In this document: positions 9,627 to 18,327 of the stretch, in pieces
Position numbering within the stretch: position 1 is the first letter of the stretch
How the letters are laid out: each line of letters starts with the position of its first letter
Assembly: GCA_018262835.1 (NCBI GenBank)
Contig: JADFDP010000005.1
Location: forward strand, 1-64,000
DNA: 64,000 bases
Direction of reading: 5' to 3'
DNA from: Candidatus Aminicenantota bacterium
Lineage (GTDB): Bacteria; Acidobacteriota; Aminicenantia; UBA2199
Notes under the pieces: generated by a model
The model's input: only the letters and a program-made list of their open reading frames with translations
What the model was told of the DNA's origin: nothing
Database searches by the model: none
Translations under genes and position numbers: made by a program

Positions 9627-10645
9627 AAAGGAACAACTCAATGAAAACATTAATCAAATTATTCATCTTATTACTATTGGTGAGTAATTTATCAAACGCA
9701 CAGAAAAAAGAAATAGATTTTCCAAAACTCTCTGGTCCTTATCTTGGTCAGAAGCCCCCAGGAATGATGCCTGAACTGTTTGCGCCGGGAGTTATATCAT
9801 TGGGATATCACGAACACCGGATAGCGATTTCCCCCGATGGTTCCGAAATCTATTTCCCTGTTTTCGGCAATGAGGTCGTTGCTGCCAAAATCATGTTTAC
9901 GCGCCTCGAAAATGGGAACTGGTCGACTCCATGTGTTGCTCCTTTTTCTAATAAAGGGCTTAATCTTCATCCGTCATTTTCGCCAGATGGCAACCAACTT
10001 TACTTCACATCGACACGGCCAGTAGACGAAAACAATACAAAGAAGAACAGGGCGGATATTTGGTATGTTGAGAGAATTGGTAATTCATGGTCCCAGCCAA
10101 TTCATATGGGCGATGAAGTAAATACTTCTTACAATGAGTCATGTCCATCGATAATGGCTGATGGCACCTTATTTTTTGAGTCGGCCCGAAATGAAGTGAA
10201 AAACCTTGATATTTATTTTTCTGTCCTTAAAGATGGGATACGTCAAAATGCTGAAAAATTAGGAAGCCCGGTTAATACTGAAAATTCGGAAGGAGGACCT
10301 TTCATTGCCCCGGATGGAAGTTATTTGCTGTTCAACTCAAACAGGCCTGGTACTTTTGGAGAAGACGATATCTATGTGACTTCTAAAGACAAATCGGGAG
10401 GTTGGGGCGAACCGGTTAATCTTGGAAAAAAGGTCAATTCCGCGTTTCTCGATTGGACTCCGGTAATTACTCCTGATGGCAAATATCTCATTTTTTCAAG
10501 CTATCGGAATACTGACCTGATTGTTCCTGTTGATTCCATTTATTCTGAAAAATTGAAGAAAGAAATAGGATTACCTAAAACAGGGAATGGGACATTTTAT
10601 TGGGTCTCTGCAAAAATCATTGAAAAACTTAGACCAAAAGGATAG
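9623..10645 (+). CDS. Secreted PD40/WD40-like beta-propeller protein (paralogue 2)
   Basis: FPKLSGPYLGQKPPGMMPELFAPGVIS; SPDGS/SPDGNQLYFTS/APDGSYLLFNS/TPDGKYLIFSS; overlaps the previous stop by 4 nt (ATGA). Confidence 0.88.
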   Translation: MKRNNSMKTLIKLFILLLLVSNLSNAQKKEIDFPKLSGPYLGQKPPGMMPELFAPGVISLGYHEHRIAISPDGSEIYFPVFGNEVVAAKIMFTRLENGNWSTPCVAPFSNKGLNLHPSFSPDGNQLYFTSTRPVDENNTKKNRADIWYVERIGNSWSQPIHMGDEVNTSYNESCPSIMADGTLFFESARNEVKNLDIYFSVLKDGIRQNAEKLGSPVNTENSEGGPFIAPDGSYLLFNSNRPGTFGEDDIYVTSKDKSGGWGEPVNLGKKVNSAFLDWTPVITPDGKYLIFSSYRNTDLIVPVDSIYSEKLKKEIGLPKTGNGTFYWVSAKIIEKLRPKG

Positions 10646-10647
10646 CC

Positions 10648-11586
10648 ATGAAAACACGAATCAATTTGATCGCATTGTTACTTATTGTGGGTAATATTTT
10701 AGCTGCCCAGCAAACAGCAACAGAGTTTCCAAAACTTACCGGCCCCTATCTTGGCCAGAAACCTCCGGGAATGACACCGGAAATTTTTGCGCCGGGTATT
10801 GTGTCTACCAATGGATTTGAGCATAGCAAGATTGCATTTAACAAAGATGGTTCTGCTTTTTATTGGGCTGCACAGCCTGATATAAAAGGAGCCAACAGGT
10901 TTCAGCAAAAAATATGGTTTACTAAAAACAATAAAGATGGATGGAGCAACCCGAGACAATTACCGATAACACAAATTGGAGGTCAGTCCCCTACTTTTTC
11001 CCCAATAGGTGATGAAATCTTTTTTATCGGTTCTGATGATAAAGAAGTCACCGATCCTCATAACATAAAAAACAATCTTTACAAAATTGATAAAGAACAA
11101 AATCTTGTCAAAAATATTTCCGATCAATTTCCAATGCTTACAAAAAGCTGGTCTTTCGGTTTTGCAAAGAATGGGAATTTATATTTTGATTATAAGGAAA
11201 ACAATGATAAGCCATACGAGATATATTTTTTGGAATACAAAAACGGAAAATATTCCGAGCCACAAAAGATGAATGACTCAATTAACAATGGCAGCCAGAA
11301 TATTCATCCATTTATTTCTTCCGATGAAAGTTTTTTAATATTCTCTTCCTTCTGCCCTGGTGGTCATGGCATTGCTGATCTTTATATCTGTTTTAAGGAT
11401 AATACTGGTGCATGGACAGAAGCACAAAATATGGGCTCATTAATAAACACAGATATGTTAGAACGGTTCCCTTCAATTTCTCCGGATGGTAAATATTTGT
11501 TTTTTACTAGAAACAAAGGATCCGAAATAAGTGATTTTTACTGGGTCTCTGCAAAAATCATCGAAGAATTAAAACCAAAGGAGTAA
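10648..11586 (+). CDS. Secreted PD40/WD40-like beta-propeller protein (paralogue 3)
   Basis: FPKLTGPYLGQKPPGMTPEIFAPGIVS, FYWVSAKIIEELKPKE C-terminus shared with paralogue 2. Confidence 0.88.
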   Translation: MKTRINLIALLLIVGNILAAQQTATEFPKLTGPYLGQKPPGMTPEIFAPGIVSTNGFEHSKIAFNKDGSAFYWAAQPDIKGANRFQQKIWFTKNNKDGWSNPRQLPITQIGGQSPTFSPIGDEIFFIGSDDKEVTDPHNIKNNLYKIDKEQNLVKNISDQFPMLTKSWSFGFAKNGNLYFDYKENNDKPYEIYFLEYKNGKYSEPQKMNDSINNGSQNIHPFISSDESFLIFSSFCPGGHGIADLYICFKDNTGAWTEAQNMGSLINTDMLERFPSISPDGKYLFFTRNKGSEISDFYWVSAKIIEELKPKE

Positions 11587-11590
11587 AAAA

Positions 11591-12619
11591 ATGAAAACAA
11601 TTTGCAAAGTATTGGTCTTGCTGCTTCTGGTATCATCCGTTTTGCCTGCGCAAGAAAACAGTGCTCCGCTGACAAAAGAAGAGAGAATCGCTTTTGTTGA
11701 AAATGTCAGCAAGCTGTTGAACGAGAATTATGTTTTCCCGGAGATTGCCGCGCAAATCGAAAAGCACCTTAAAGGCAAGCTTGCAGCCGGCGCTTTTGAT
11801 AGTTTAACCGTTACCAGTGAATTCGCCGATACCATGACCAAGGAACTTCAATCCATAAGCCATGACAAGCATATGCGTGTACGCGTAAATTTAAACCGGG
11901 GTACGGCAGCCGCGCCGACGGTTCGGCCCGATCCCATCGTGCAGAATTATGAAAGAACGAAAAACCTGGAAATGACCAATTACGGTTTCACCAAGGTTGA
12001 AAAGTTGGATGGGAATATCGGTTACCTCGATTTAACCGGGTTTCCTGCTTTGGCCTCTGCCAAGGAATATGCCGATCTGGCAATGAAATTTCTATCCACT
12101 GCGGATGCATTGATCATCGATTTAAGGCGCAACGGCGGCGGCAGTCCCAGGCTCATCCAGTACGTATGCAGTTACTTTTTCGAAAATCCGACGCATATCA
12201 ACAGCCTTTACTATAGGGCGGCAAATCAAACCACTGATTTTATAACCTTTGAAAAAGTCGGCGGCAAGAAGATGCATGATATCCCTCTTTTCCTGTTAAC
12301 CAGCGCACAAACATTTTCCGGTGGCGAAGAATTTGCCTATAATATCCAGACACAGAAGCGCGGCACGCTTATAGGCGAGACAACGGGCGGAGGGGCCAAT
12401 CCCGGTACCATATTCCCGGTAACAGGCGACCTGGTGATCTTCATCCCCACCGGCAGGGCGATCAATCCCATAACCAAAACAAACTGGGAAGGAGTCGGTG
12501 TTATACCCGAAATAAAATGTTCCGCCGATATGGCACTGGAAACCGCTCTGCCATTGGCGCGCGCAGCGGCGAAGGCTCAGGGGGAAGATTGGGGACGGTG
12601 CTTGACTTTGTTACTTTGA
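11591..12619 (+). CDS. S41-family (tail-specific/CtpA-like) peptidase, secreted
   Basis: DALIIDLRRNGGGSPRLIQYVCSYFF and LTSAQTFSGGEEFAYNIQTQKRGTLIGETTGGGANPG (S41 catalytic region). Confidence 0.9.
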   Translation: MKTICKVLVLLLLVSSVLPAQENSAPLTKEERIAFVENVSKLLNENYVFPEIAAQIEKHLKGKLAAGAFDSLTVTSEFADTMTKELQSISHDKHMRVRVNLNRGTAAAPTVRPDPIVQNYERTKNLEMTNYGFTKVEKLDGNIGYLDLTGFPALASAKEYADLAMKFLSTADALIIDLRRNGGGSPRLIQYVCSYFFENPTHINSLYYRAANQTTDFITFEKVGGKKMHDIPLFLLTSAQTFSGGEEFAYNIQTQKRGTLIGETTGGGANPGTIFPVTGDLVIFIPTGRAINPITKTNWEGVGVIPEIKCSADMALETALPLARAAAKAQGEDWGRCLTLLL

Positions 12620-12621
12620 GG
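12587..12621 (+). repeat. REP-like element type A overlapping the S41 stop
   Basis: gattggggacggtgcttgactttgttactttgagg, nearly identical to 15371-15405. Confidence 0.75.
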
Positions 12622-12729
12622 AATAGGCGATTTGTTTACAAATCACAATTATTTAAAATGCGTTATGATCAACCTTGCTTTTTGAGATAAACAAGGGAGA
12701 ACCGAAGAATGCAGAAAGTAGACAGGCAT

Positions 12730-13167
12730 ATGAAAAAGAAGCTCATCTTTGTTGCCGCGCTGCTGGCCTTGGCTTGGCTGCCCGCGGTTGCGGCGGATAC
12801 GGCAGAACTCGCCCAGCAGGTGCGGGCGGCGGAAACGGCTTTCGCCAGGACCATGGCTGACCGCGACTGGGCGGCCTTCAAGGCTTGCATTGCAGTGGAG
12901 GCCGTTTTCTTCGGTCGTAAGGGCGTCCTGCGCGGCAGAGACGCCGTGGCCGAGGGCTGGAAGCCGTACTTCGAAGGGATCAAGGCGCCCTTCTCTTGGG
13001 AGCCAGAGCAGGTGGAAGCGTTGGCATCGGGTACCCTGGCCCTGAGCAGCGGACCGGTCATGGATTCTGAGGGGAAGCGCAGCGGAACCTTCCAATCGGT
13101 CTGGAGGCTTGAATCCGACGGCCGCTGGCGGATCGTTTTCGACAAGGGGTGTCCTCCCTGCGATTGA
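12730..13167 (+). CDS. Secreted DUF4440/NTF2-like protein
   Basis: AAETAFARTMADRDWAAFKACIAVEAVFFG...GRDAVAEGWKPYF...VWRLESDGRWRIVFDKG. Confidence 0.75.
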   Translation: MKKKLIFVAALLALAWLPAVAADTAELAQQVRAAETAFARTMADRDWAAFKACIAVEAVFFGRKGVLRGRDAVAEGWKPYFEGIKAPFSWEPEQVEALASGTLALSSGPVMDSEGKRSGTFQSVWRLESDGRWRIVFDKGCPPCD

Positions 13168-13206
13168 AGTTTTAAATCTAGCTGCGGCTCTTTCTTTTTT
13201 AGGGAG

Positions 13207-13290
13207 TTTGGGGACGGTGTTTGTTCTTATTTAATCCGAGATTAAAAATCCCGTTTTGGCATTGGTACCAGGTCTTTCATTATTATATTA
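13207..13290 (+). repeat. REP-like element type A followed by type B
   Basis: tttggggacggtgtttgttcttatt (13207 on) and attggtaccaggtctttcattattatatta (13261-13290). Confidence 0.6.
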
Positions 13291-13358
13291 ACAAAGATAA
13301 ACCAGAGTGAGTTGCTCCAGGTGTAGCAACACGGCGTGCTGTGACCTCTTATCCTGAT

Positions 13359-13421
13359 GTAGGGGCGCGGTCATCGCGCCCATAATCGTCATTGCCACGA
13401 GGGGCGGGACAACCCCGCCCT
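13359..13421. repeat. Two adjacent GC-rich hairpins (type C palindromes)
   Basis: gtaggGGCGCGGtcatCGCGCCc and gaggGGCGGGacaaCCCCGCCctac. Confidence 0.6.
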
Positions 13422-13475
13422 ACGAGAAAAAACATTTCATGGAATGGATCCTGGCAAGTTGACAATTTGCGGGCA

Positions 13476-13505
13476 TTGGCAATTTGATTAAGGGAAATAT
13501 ATAAT
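13476..13505 (+). promoter_or_regulatory. Promoter upstream of DUF1579 gene
   Basis: TTGGCA (13476-13481), 18 nt spacer, TATAAT (13500-13505). Confidence 0.45.
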
Positions 13506-13544
13506 ACGAAAGCAGATGCGAGTACCATAAAAAACGGAGGAAAT

Positions 13545-14126
13545 ATGAAAAAAACAATCATCCTATTGACAATTTGCCTGGCCGTCGCGCCGCTCCTGGC
13601 CCAGGACAAGCCGTCGGATGCCGACCAGCAGAAGGCCATGGAAGTGTACATGAAGGCAGGGGCGGTGACCGAGAACCATGAGTTCCTTAAAAAGTACGCC
13701 GGCAGCTGGGACTGCCAGGTCAAGGGCTGGATGGCCCCGGGCCAGCCGCCCACCGTCAGCCAGGGAACGTTCCTGGGCGAAATGCGCCTGGACGGCCGTT
13801 TCCTGTTCATGGATTTCAAGGGCGAAATGTTCGGCCAGCCCTTTGCCGGGGTGCAGATCATCGGCTTCGACAACATGCAGCTGAAATACATCTCCCTCTG
13901 GATCGACAACTCCTCGACCTTTTTCTTCATGACCACGGGCACGCGCCTGGACAACGTCATCAGCGAATCGGGGCTCTGGCCCGACCCGCTGACCGGCGCC
14001 CAGCTCCCGGTGAAGGCCAGGACCACCTGGGTCGGCGCCGACGAATACCTCTACGAGCAGTTCATGGTCCAGGCCGACAAGAGCGAGTTCAAGAGCATGG
14101 AGATGAGCTGCAAGCGCCGGAAATAA
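13545..14126 (+). CDS. Secreted DUF1579-type protein
   Basis: EFLKKYAGSWDCQVKGWMAPGQPPTVSQGTFLGEMRLDGRFLFMDFKGEMFGQPFAGVQIIGFDN. Confidence 0.8.
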   Translation: MKKTIILLTICLAVAPLLAQDKPSDADQQKAMEVYMKAGAVTENHEFLKKYAGSWDCQVKGWMAPGQPPTVSQGTFLGEMRLDGRFLFMDFKGEMFGQPFAGVQIIGFDNMQLKYISLWIDNSSTFFFMTTGTRLDNVISESGLWPDPLTGAQLPVKARTTWVGADEYLYEQFMVQADKSEFKSMEMSCKRRK

Positions 14127-14130
14127 TCGG

Positions 14131-14350
14131 GAATTGGGGACGGTGCTTGTATTTTTCTATTTAGCATACATGGAGTAAAAGAATGAAGGAAGATCTGGTG
14201 TCAGGTCTCAAAAATAAAAGTCTGTAAAAAAAAGGGAGCTTCCGGGGTCGGGGAGCTTTCAGGGTCGCGTCTCAGCAATAAACTTTGTTCCTTTCTGTGA
14301 AATCAGGCTGACATCCTAAAAACATATAAACAAGCACCGTCCCTAATCTT
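14131..14350. repeat. Inverted pair of type A elements (MITE-like, about 220 bp)
   Basis: Left gaattggggacggtgcttgtatttttc; right aaaacatataaacaagcaccgtccctaat. Confidence 0.6.
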
Positions 14351-14804
14351 TTCCGGAAGCGACGGGCTCGCGCTTCAATATGGCGCTGCTCTCCGGCTTC
14401 AGGGTGCCATCGCTCATCACTTCGCAGACTTCCTGCTCGTAGGTGTCGGTGTTGATGAACTTCAGGCGGATGGCGGCGACGCCGGGCTCCCTGAGCCAGC
14501 GATGGATCAGCCGCCATTCGCCGCCGGCGAATGTCGACTCGCCGAAGGCGATCTTGCCGCTTTTGTAGACGGCGACGAAGTCGCCCGGGCCGGATGCAGA
14601 GATCGTGAAAAACGCCTCGGCGGTCGGCCCGGGAGTGTCCCCGCTGCCGGCCGTGAGCCAGCTCTCGTGCAGGACATTGCCGTCAAGAACTTTCTGCCAC
14701 TGCGAGCGCACGATCTCGCCTTCGCCCCCGGCGCTGCGCCGGCGCCCGATCCATGAGCCCGCTAGCGACTCGCAAAATTGCGTGAAACCGTCACTGGTCG
14801 TCAT
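14343..14804 (-). CDS. Conserved hypothetical protein, DUF1579-like
   Basis: FCESLAGSWIGRR...VLDGNVLHESWLTAG...FFTISASGPGDFVAVYKSGKIAFGESTFAGGEWRLIHRW. Confidence 0.6.
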   Translation of the reverse strand: MTTSDGFTQFCESLAGSWIGRRRSAGGEGEIVRSQWQKVLDGNVLHESWLTAGSGDTPGPTAEAFFTISASGPGDFVAVYKSGKIAFGESTFAGGEWRLIHRWLREPGVAAIRLKFINTDTYEQEVCEVMSDGTLKPESSAILKREPVASGKD

Positions 14805-15063
14805 TCTGCTCCTCCATCTGATGACTCGCCTCGCTGCCGTAGTCGAGCTCGTAGATTTTCTTCAGGTCGCGCACCTTTTCCAGGCTTTTCCTGGACAGCG
14901 CGCACTTGCCCTCGAAGGCATGCAGCACGATGCCCTCGAGCAGGTCGCCCACGGAGAGGTCGTGGAACTCGGCCAGGCCTTTGAGCACCTTCAGGAGCCG
15001 CTTCTCGATTCTCACCCCGGTTTGCACGCGTTCGACGGTGATGAAGCCCTTTCTCCGGCTCAT
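14791..15063 (-). CDS. Ribbon-helix-helix-like small regulator
   Basis: MSRRKGFITVERVQTGVRIEKRLLKVLKGLAEFHDLSVGDLLEGIVLHAFEG; overlaps the downstream gene by 14 nt. The listed ORF starts upstream at 15108. Confidence 0.55.
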   Translation of the reverse strand: MSRRKGFITVERVQTGVRIEKRLLKVLKGLAEFHDLSVGDLLEGIVLHAFEGKCALSRKSLEKVRDLKKIYELDYGSEASHQMEEQNDDQ

Positions 15064-15157
15064 TTGCCCCCCGCTTTTTGCGGACGGATTGGAATTCGTT
15101 CTGCCCATTCATTCACCTCCGGCGCGGAGCCGCTTGATCTCGCGGATCTCCTTTTGT

Positions 15158-15185
15158 GTATATAGGTACCAAGATACATATATAC
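15158..15185. promoter_or_regulatory. Inverted repeat upstream of RHH-like gene
   Basis: GTATATA (15158-15164) ... TATATAC (15179-15185), centres 21 bp apart. Confidence 0.5.
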
Positions 15186-15277
15186 CATAAATGACTTGGC
15201 TTGTCAACGGGCGGCGGAAAAAAGAAGTTGGGGAAGCCGGCATTCCTCAAGCGTAAGGCCGGGCGCTGCTCCTGCCC

Positions 15278-15406
15278 CTACAAAATTACAAGCACCGTCC
15301 CTAAAGAAGGGAATTGGGGTCAAGGGGCATTGGGGCCAGGTCTTTCATTATGACATTCAGTTTTCAGTTATATTGGGGACGGTGCTTGACTTTATTACTT
15401 TGCAGA
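15278..15406. repeat. Dense cluster of REP-like type A and B elements
   Basis: acaaaattacaagcaccgtccctaa, gaattggggtcaag, attggggccaggtctttcattatgacatt, attggggacggtgcttgactttattactttg. Confidence 0.75.
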
Positions 15407-15502
15407 CTAATTCTCCGGCGACCTGAATTTGCGGGTAATGGCCACGGCTGCCCCCTGCTCGGTAAAAGCGAAAGGGCGATAGTTGCGGTGCCGGGCCGCG
15501 GC

Positions 15503-16942
15503 TTAGGGAAGGTCCGGCGGCTGGCGGAACAGCTCGAAACGGCCAACCGGGTCCTCGAGGCCCCACAGCTCCATGGTCATCATGGCGGGGCCGATGTCAG
15601 CCCTGGCTTCCATGAGGTTCCCGGCCCCCCTGCTCTTGAAGGTGAAGGCCAGCTTGCCGCCGGCCAGGCGGATGTGCTCGAGCGCGGTGCGCTCGGCCAG
15701 TTTTTCGGGCCCGCTGATCTCCCCGAAGACCGCGTCCCCTTTGCAGAAGAGGCGTATCTCCCAGCCGGGCTTTTCGCCGGGCTTTCCGGGCTTCGCTTGC
15801 CAGCGGCCGGCGAACGGCTGGTGGGCGGCCTCCTGCGCGAAGGCGGTGTGGGTAGCCAGCCGCTCGACCAGCTCCTCCTTGCGCAGCCCGCCCATCTCCC
15901 AGAAGGGTGCCGGCAGGGGCAGGGCGGCGATGAATCCGGCCATGGCCGCGCAGTTGAACGGCGCAAATCGCGCGCCGACGTCTCCGCCCTCCCGGATGTC
16001 GATATCCAGGATCAGGGCCGGGGCGGTGTTGGCGAAATCGAGATCGGCGATGGCGAAGTGCTTGACCTGCGGGTTCAGGCTGGTCTTGAAATGGACGACA
16101 CGGCGGCGGACGTCGAACAGCACCGACCAGTCGGGCGCTTCGGTCACGGTCAGGTTCTTCAGCACCTGGAAGCCGTAGGCCACGGCGTCCCGGCTCGCGT
16201 CGTACTCCTTCAGCATGATCGCCGTCTTGACGTAGCGCGGCACCCGGGGATCGTCCAGGCGCGGTTCATAGGCGCCGCCGAAGCCCAGGAAATAGCGCGC
16301 CAGCTCGACTTCCCGCGCGTAGAGCGTGTTGAAAAGCCCGGGGACGGGCATGGCCGCGCCCTGGTGCACGACCACCCGGCCGGCGTCGAAATCGATGCTG
16401 GCGCAGCGGCCGGCGTCGTCGCCGACGAAGAAGTGCCAGCCCCAGCCGTCGATCTCGATGGCGCTGGCGCAGCGGACCGCCTCGTCCACGGTGGAGGAGT
16501 TGTCCAGGATGTACTGCATCCACTGCATCTGGTTGAGCTTGGGCAGGGAGCTGTTCCGGGGATAGACCACCTCGGCGTTGCCCAGGCCCATCTCCCAGAT
16601 GTACAGGCCGGCTTCATTCATGCCGCCGTCGGGCAGGTCCTTGCCGAAGGTGTTGAACGTCACCGAGCCGAAGCGCGAGATCCAGGCCAGCGGGGAAGTA
16701 TTGGCGTGCGACCGGCCGGACAGCTGGCTCCAGCTGCGGCCGGTCTTGAAAACCCCGCGCTTGTTGACGAAGACAAGGCCGGGGACATCGATGCCGTTGG
16801 CGTTCAGGTTGTGGCCGTAAATAAGCTCGTTGCCATGCTGCAGCTTGAACGTGGAGCAGGCGGGAGCGGCGAGCGGGAGCAGAAAGCCCAGCGCCAGGAT
16901 CAGCGCTGCGGCCACGAGGACAAGCGGTTGATGGTGCTTCAT
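15503..16942 (-). CDS. Secreted linear amide C-N hydrolase (choloylglycine hydrolase-like, Ntn family)
   Basis: APACSTFKLQHGNELIYGHNLNANGIDVPGLVFVNKRGV: signal peptide followed by candidate N-terminal nucleophile Cys. Confidence 0.75.
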   Translation of the reverse strand: MKHHQPLVLVAAALILALGFLLPLAAPACSTFKLQHGNELIYGHNLNANGIDVPGLVFVNKRGVFKTGRSWSQLSGRSHANTSPLAWISRFGSVTFNTFGKDLPDGGMNEAGLYIWEMGLGNAEVVYPRNSSLPKLNQMQWMQYILDNSSTVDEAVRCASAIEIDGWGWHFFVGDDAGRCASIDFDAGRVVVHQGAAMPVPGLFNTLYAREVELARYFLGFGGAYEPRLDDPRVPRYVKTAIMLKEYDASRDAVAYGFQVLKNLTVTEAPDWSVLFDVRRRVVHFKTSLNPQVKHFAIADLDFANTAPALILDIDIREGGDVGARFAPFNCAAMAGFIAALPLPAPFWEMGGLRKEELVERLATHTAFAQEAAHQPFAGRWQAKPGKPGEKPGWEIRLFCKGDAVFGEISGPEKLAERTALEHIRLAGGKLAFTFKSRGAGNLMEARADIGPAMMTMELWGLEDPVGRFELFRQPPDLP

Positions 16943-17260
16943 TTCAATCTCCTGGTCAAACATTTTTTTTTGCGGCGGCGCAGGCCGCAAGTGAATCCAA
17001 CACCCGAGGCGGGAAATTGTTGCGGTTGAATCAGTGAGCATTGATCATCAGGGCTTGTCAACATGCTGTGAGCGTTGTCAAAAGGAAAGCTCCGGGGTCA
17101 GGGTTCCAGGTTCCGGAAATAAGGCGGCAGTGGATGGAATCAAGTCCGGGGTGACGCGGAACTAAAAAGGGGAATGGAGACGGTGGTTGAGTTTGTGACT
17201 TTGGCTGACACTCATGCATCCAGTGGAAAAAGCAGCAATGGAAACCCGGGGGCAATATTC

Positions 17261-17605
17261 CTATTCGATCGAAACCCGGTCGCCATGACCCGGCGGCGCG
17301 GAGATGACGAGGAAGGCAAGATCCGTATTGCCGCGATTGAGCAAACGATGGGGCGATCCGGGCGGCACGGCGAAACCCTGCTGGGGGCCGAGGACCACCT
17401 CCTTGTTTTCAAGCTCCATGACGGCTTCCCCGGACAGGACGAAGAAGAACTGCTGCGCCTGTTGATGAACATGGCGGGTTTCCGTCCCGCCGGGCGGGAC
17501 GCGCTCCTGGATGACGCTGAGAGCGGGAGTTTTCAGCAGGTGCCAGCCGTCGCAGACCCCGCCCCAGGTATAGTGTTCGCTGTTTTTCTTACTGATCGCT
17601 TCCAT
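17261..17605 (-). CDS. Cupin-domain protein
   Basis: RVPPGGTETRHVHQQAQQFFFVLSGEAVMELENKEVVLGPQQGFAVPPGSPHRLLNRG. Confidence 0.85.
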   Translation of the reverse strand: MEAISKKNSEHYTWGGVCDGWHLLKTPALSVIQERVPPGGTETRHVHQQAQQFFFVLSGEAVMELENKEVVLGPQQGFAVPPGSPHRLLNRGNTDLAFLVISAPPGHGDRVSIE

Positions 17606-18092
17606 TGCTTTTTTCCGTTTTCTTGCCGCTCATGAACTCGATGTCGATGCGGCCGATGTTTGTTGCCTCGACCCGGGCGTCGGTCACCTTGGCGGCCATG
17701 ACCCGGTCGGGATCCGGCTCCAGCTGGCGGATCATCACGGCCAAAGCATGGCGCTTCTCGGTTGCGTCGGCGACGAAGCTCACCCGGCCGCTGAACTGGA
17801 CGCTGGAGAACAAATGGTCGCATTTCCCCTGCACGTAGCCGCGGTCGATGAACGCCTGGCCCCAGACGCGGTTGTTGTCTTTGAGGAAATCGATCTTTTT
17901 CCCCGCGAAGGCGCAATGGAAATAAATAGCGTTCCGCTCGTCGTCATAGCCGTGGCTGAGGGTGACGAGGTAGGGCTCGTTGTCGCGGCACATGGCGACG
18001 GTGACATAGCGGGTTTTCGCCAGGATGGCTTTCAATTCGGCGATGTCCCGGATCTCCTGTTCCTTCCGGCGCAGCGGGTGATACGATTTCAT
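17589..18092 (-). CDS. Pyridoxamine 5'-phosphate oxidase family (FMN-binding split barrel) protein
   Basis: LAKTRYVTVAMCRDNEPYLVTLSHGYDDERNAIYFHCAFAGKKIDFLKDNNRVWGQAFID; overlaps the cupin gene. Confidence 0.85.
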   Translation of the reverse strand: MKSYHPLRRKEQEIRDIAELKAILAKTRYVTVAMCRDNEPYLVTLSHGYDDERNAIYFHCAFAGKKIDFLKDNNRVWGQAFIDRGYVQGKCDHLFSSVQFSGRVSFVADATEKRHALAVMIRQLEPDPDRVMAAKVTDARVEATNIGRIDIEFMSGKKTEKSNGSDQ

Positions 18093-18258
18093 GTCGTGTT
18101 GCTCCTTTGATTTTTGCGCATCCCTTCGAAAAAATGCATTGTAGCGAAAATCGGGCAGAGAAGCAATTCAGGCAGCGGGGTCGGGTTCTGAATTGATGAA
18201 CCGGGGAAAACCGGTTTTTGAAAGTCGCAAAGTCAGGCGTCCCCCATTTTCGCTGCGG

Positions 18259-18287
18259 TTGGCATGTGCATCGTTTTCAACTATAAT
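18259..18287 (+). promoter_or_regulatory. Promoter upstream of ompA-like gene
   Basis: TTGGCA (18259-18264), 17 nt, TATAAT (18282-18287), then ggaggag RBS before ATG 18328. Confidence 0.6.
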
Positions 18288-18327
18288 TACCTTTCATCGA
18301 AATAAACAGGCCTGGAGGAGAATAACC

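Noticed and set aside
12661-12729. Upstream ATG/start region of the DUF4440 gene as extra coding sequence
   Set aside because: The signal peptide begins at 12730 (MKKKLIFVAALLALAWLPAVAA); the upstream extension breaks the signal-peptide pattern.
15314-17029. 571 aa plus-strand ORF opposite the amide hydrolase
   Set aside because: Antisense shadow; its start lies inside a REP-like repeat cluster.
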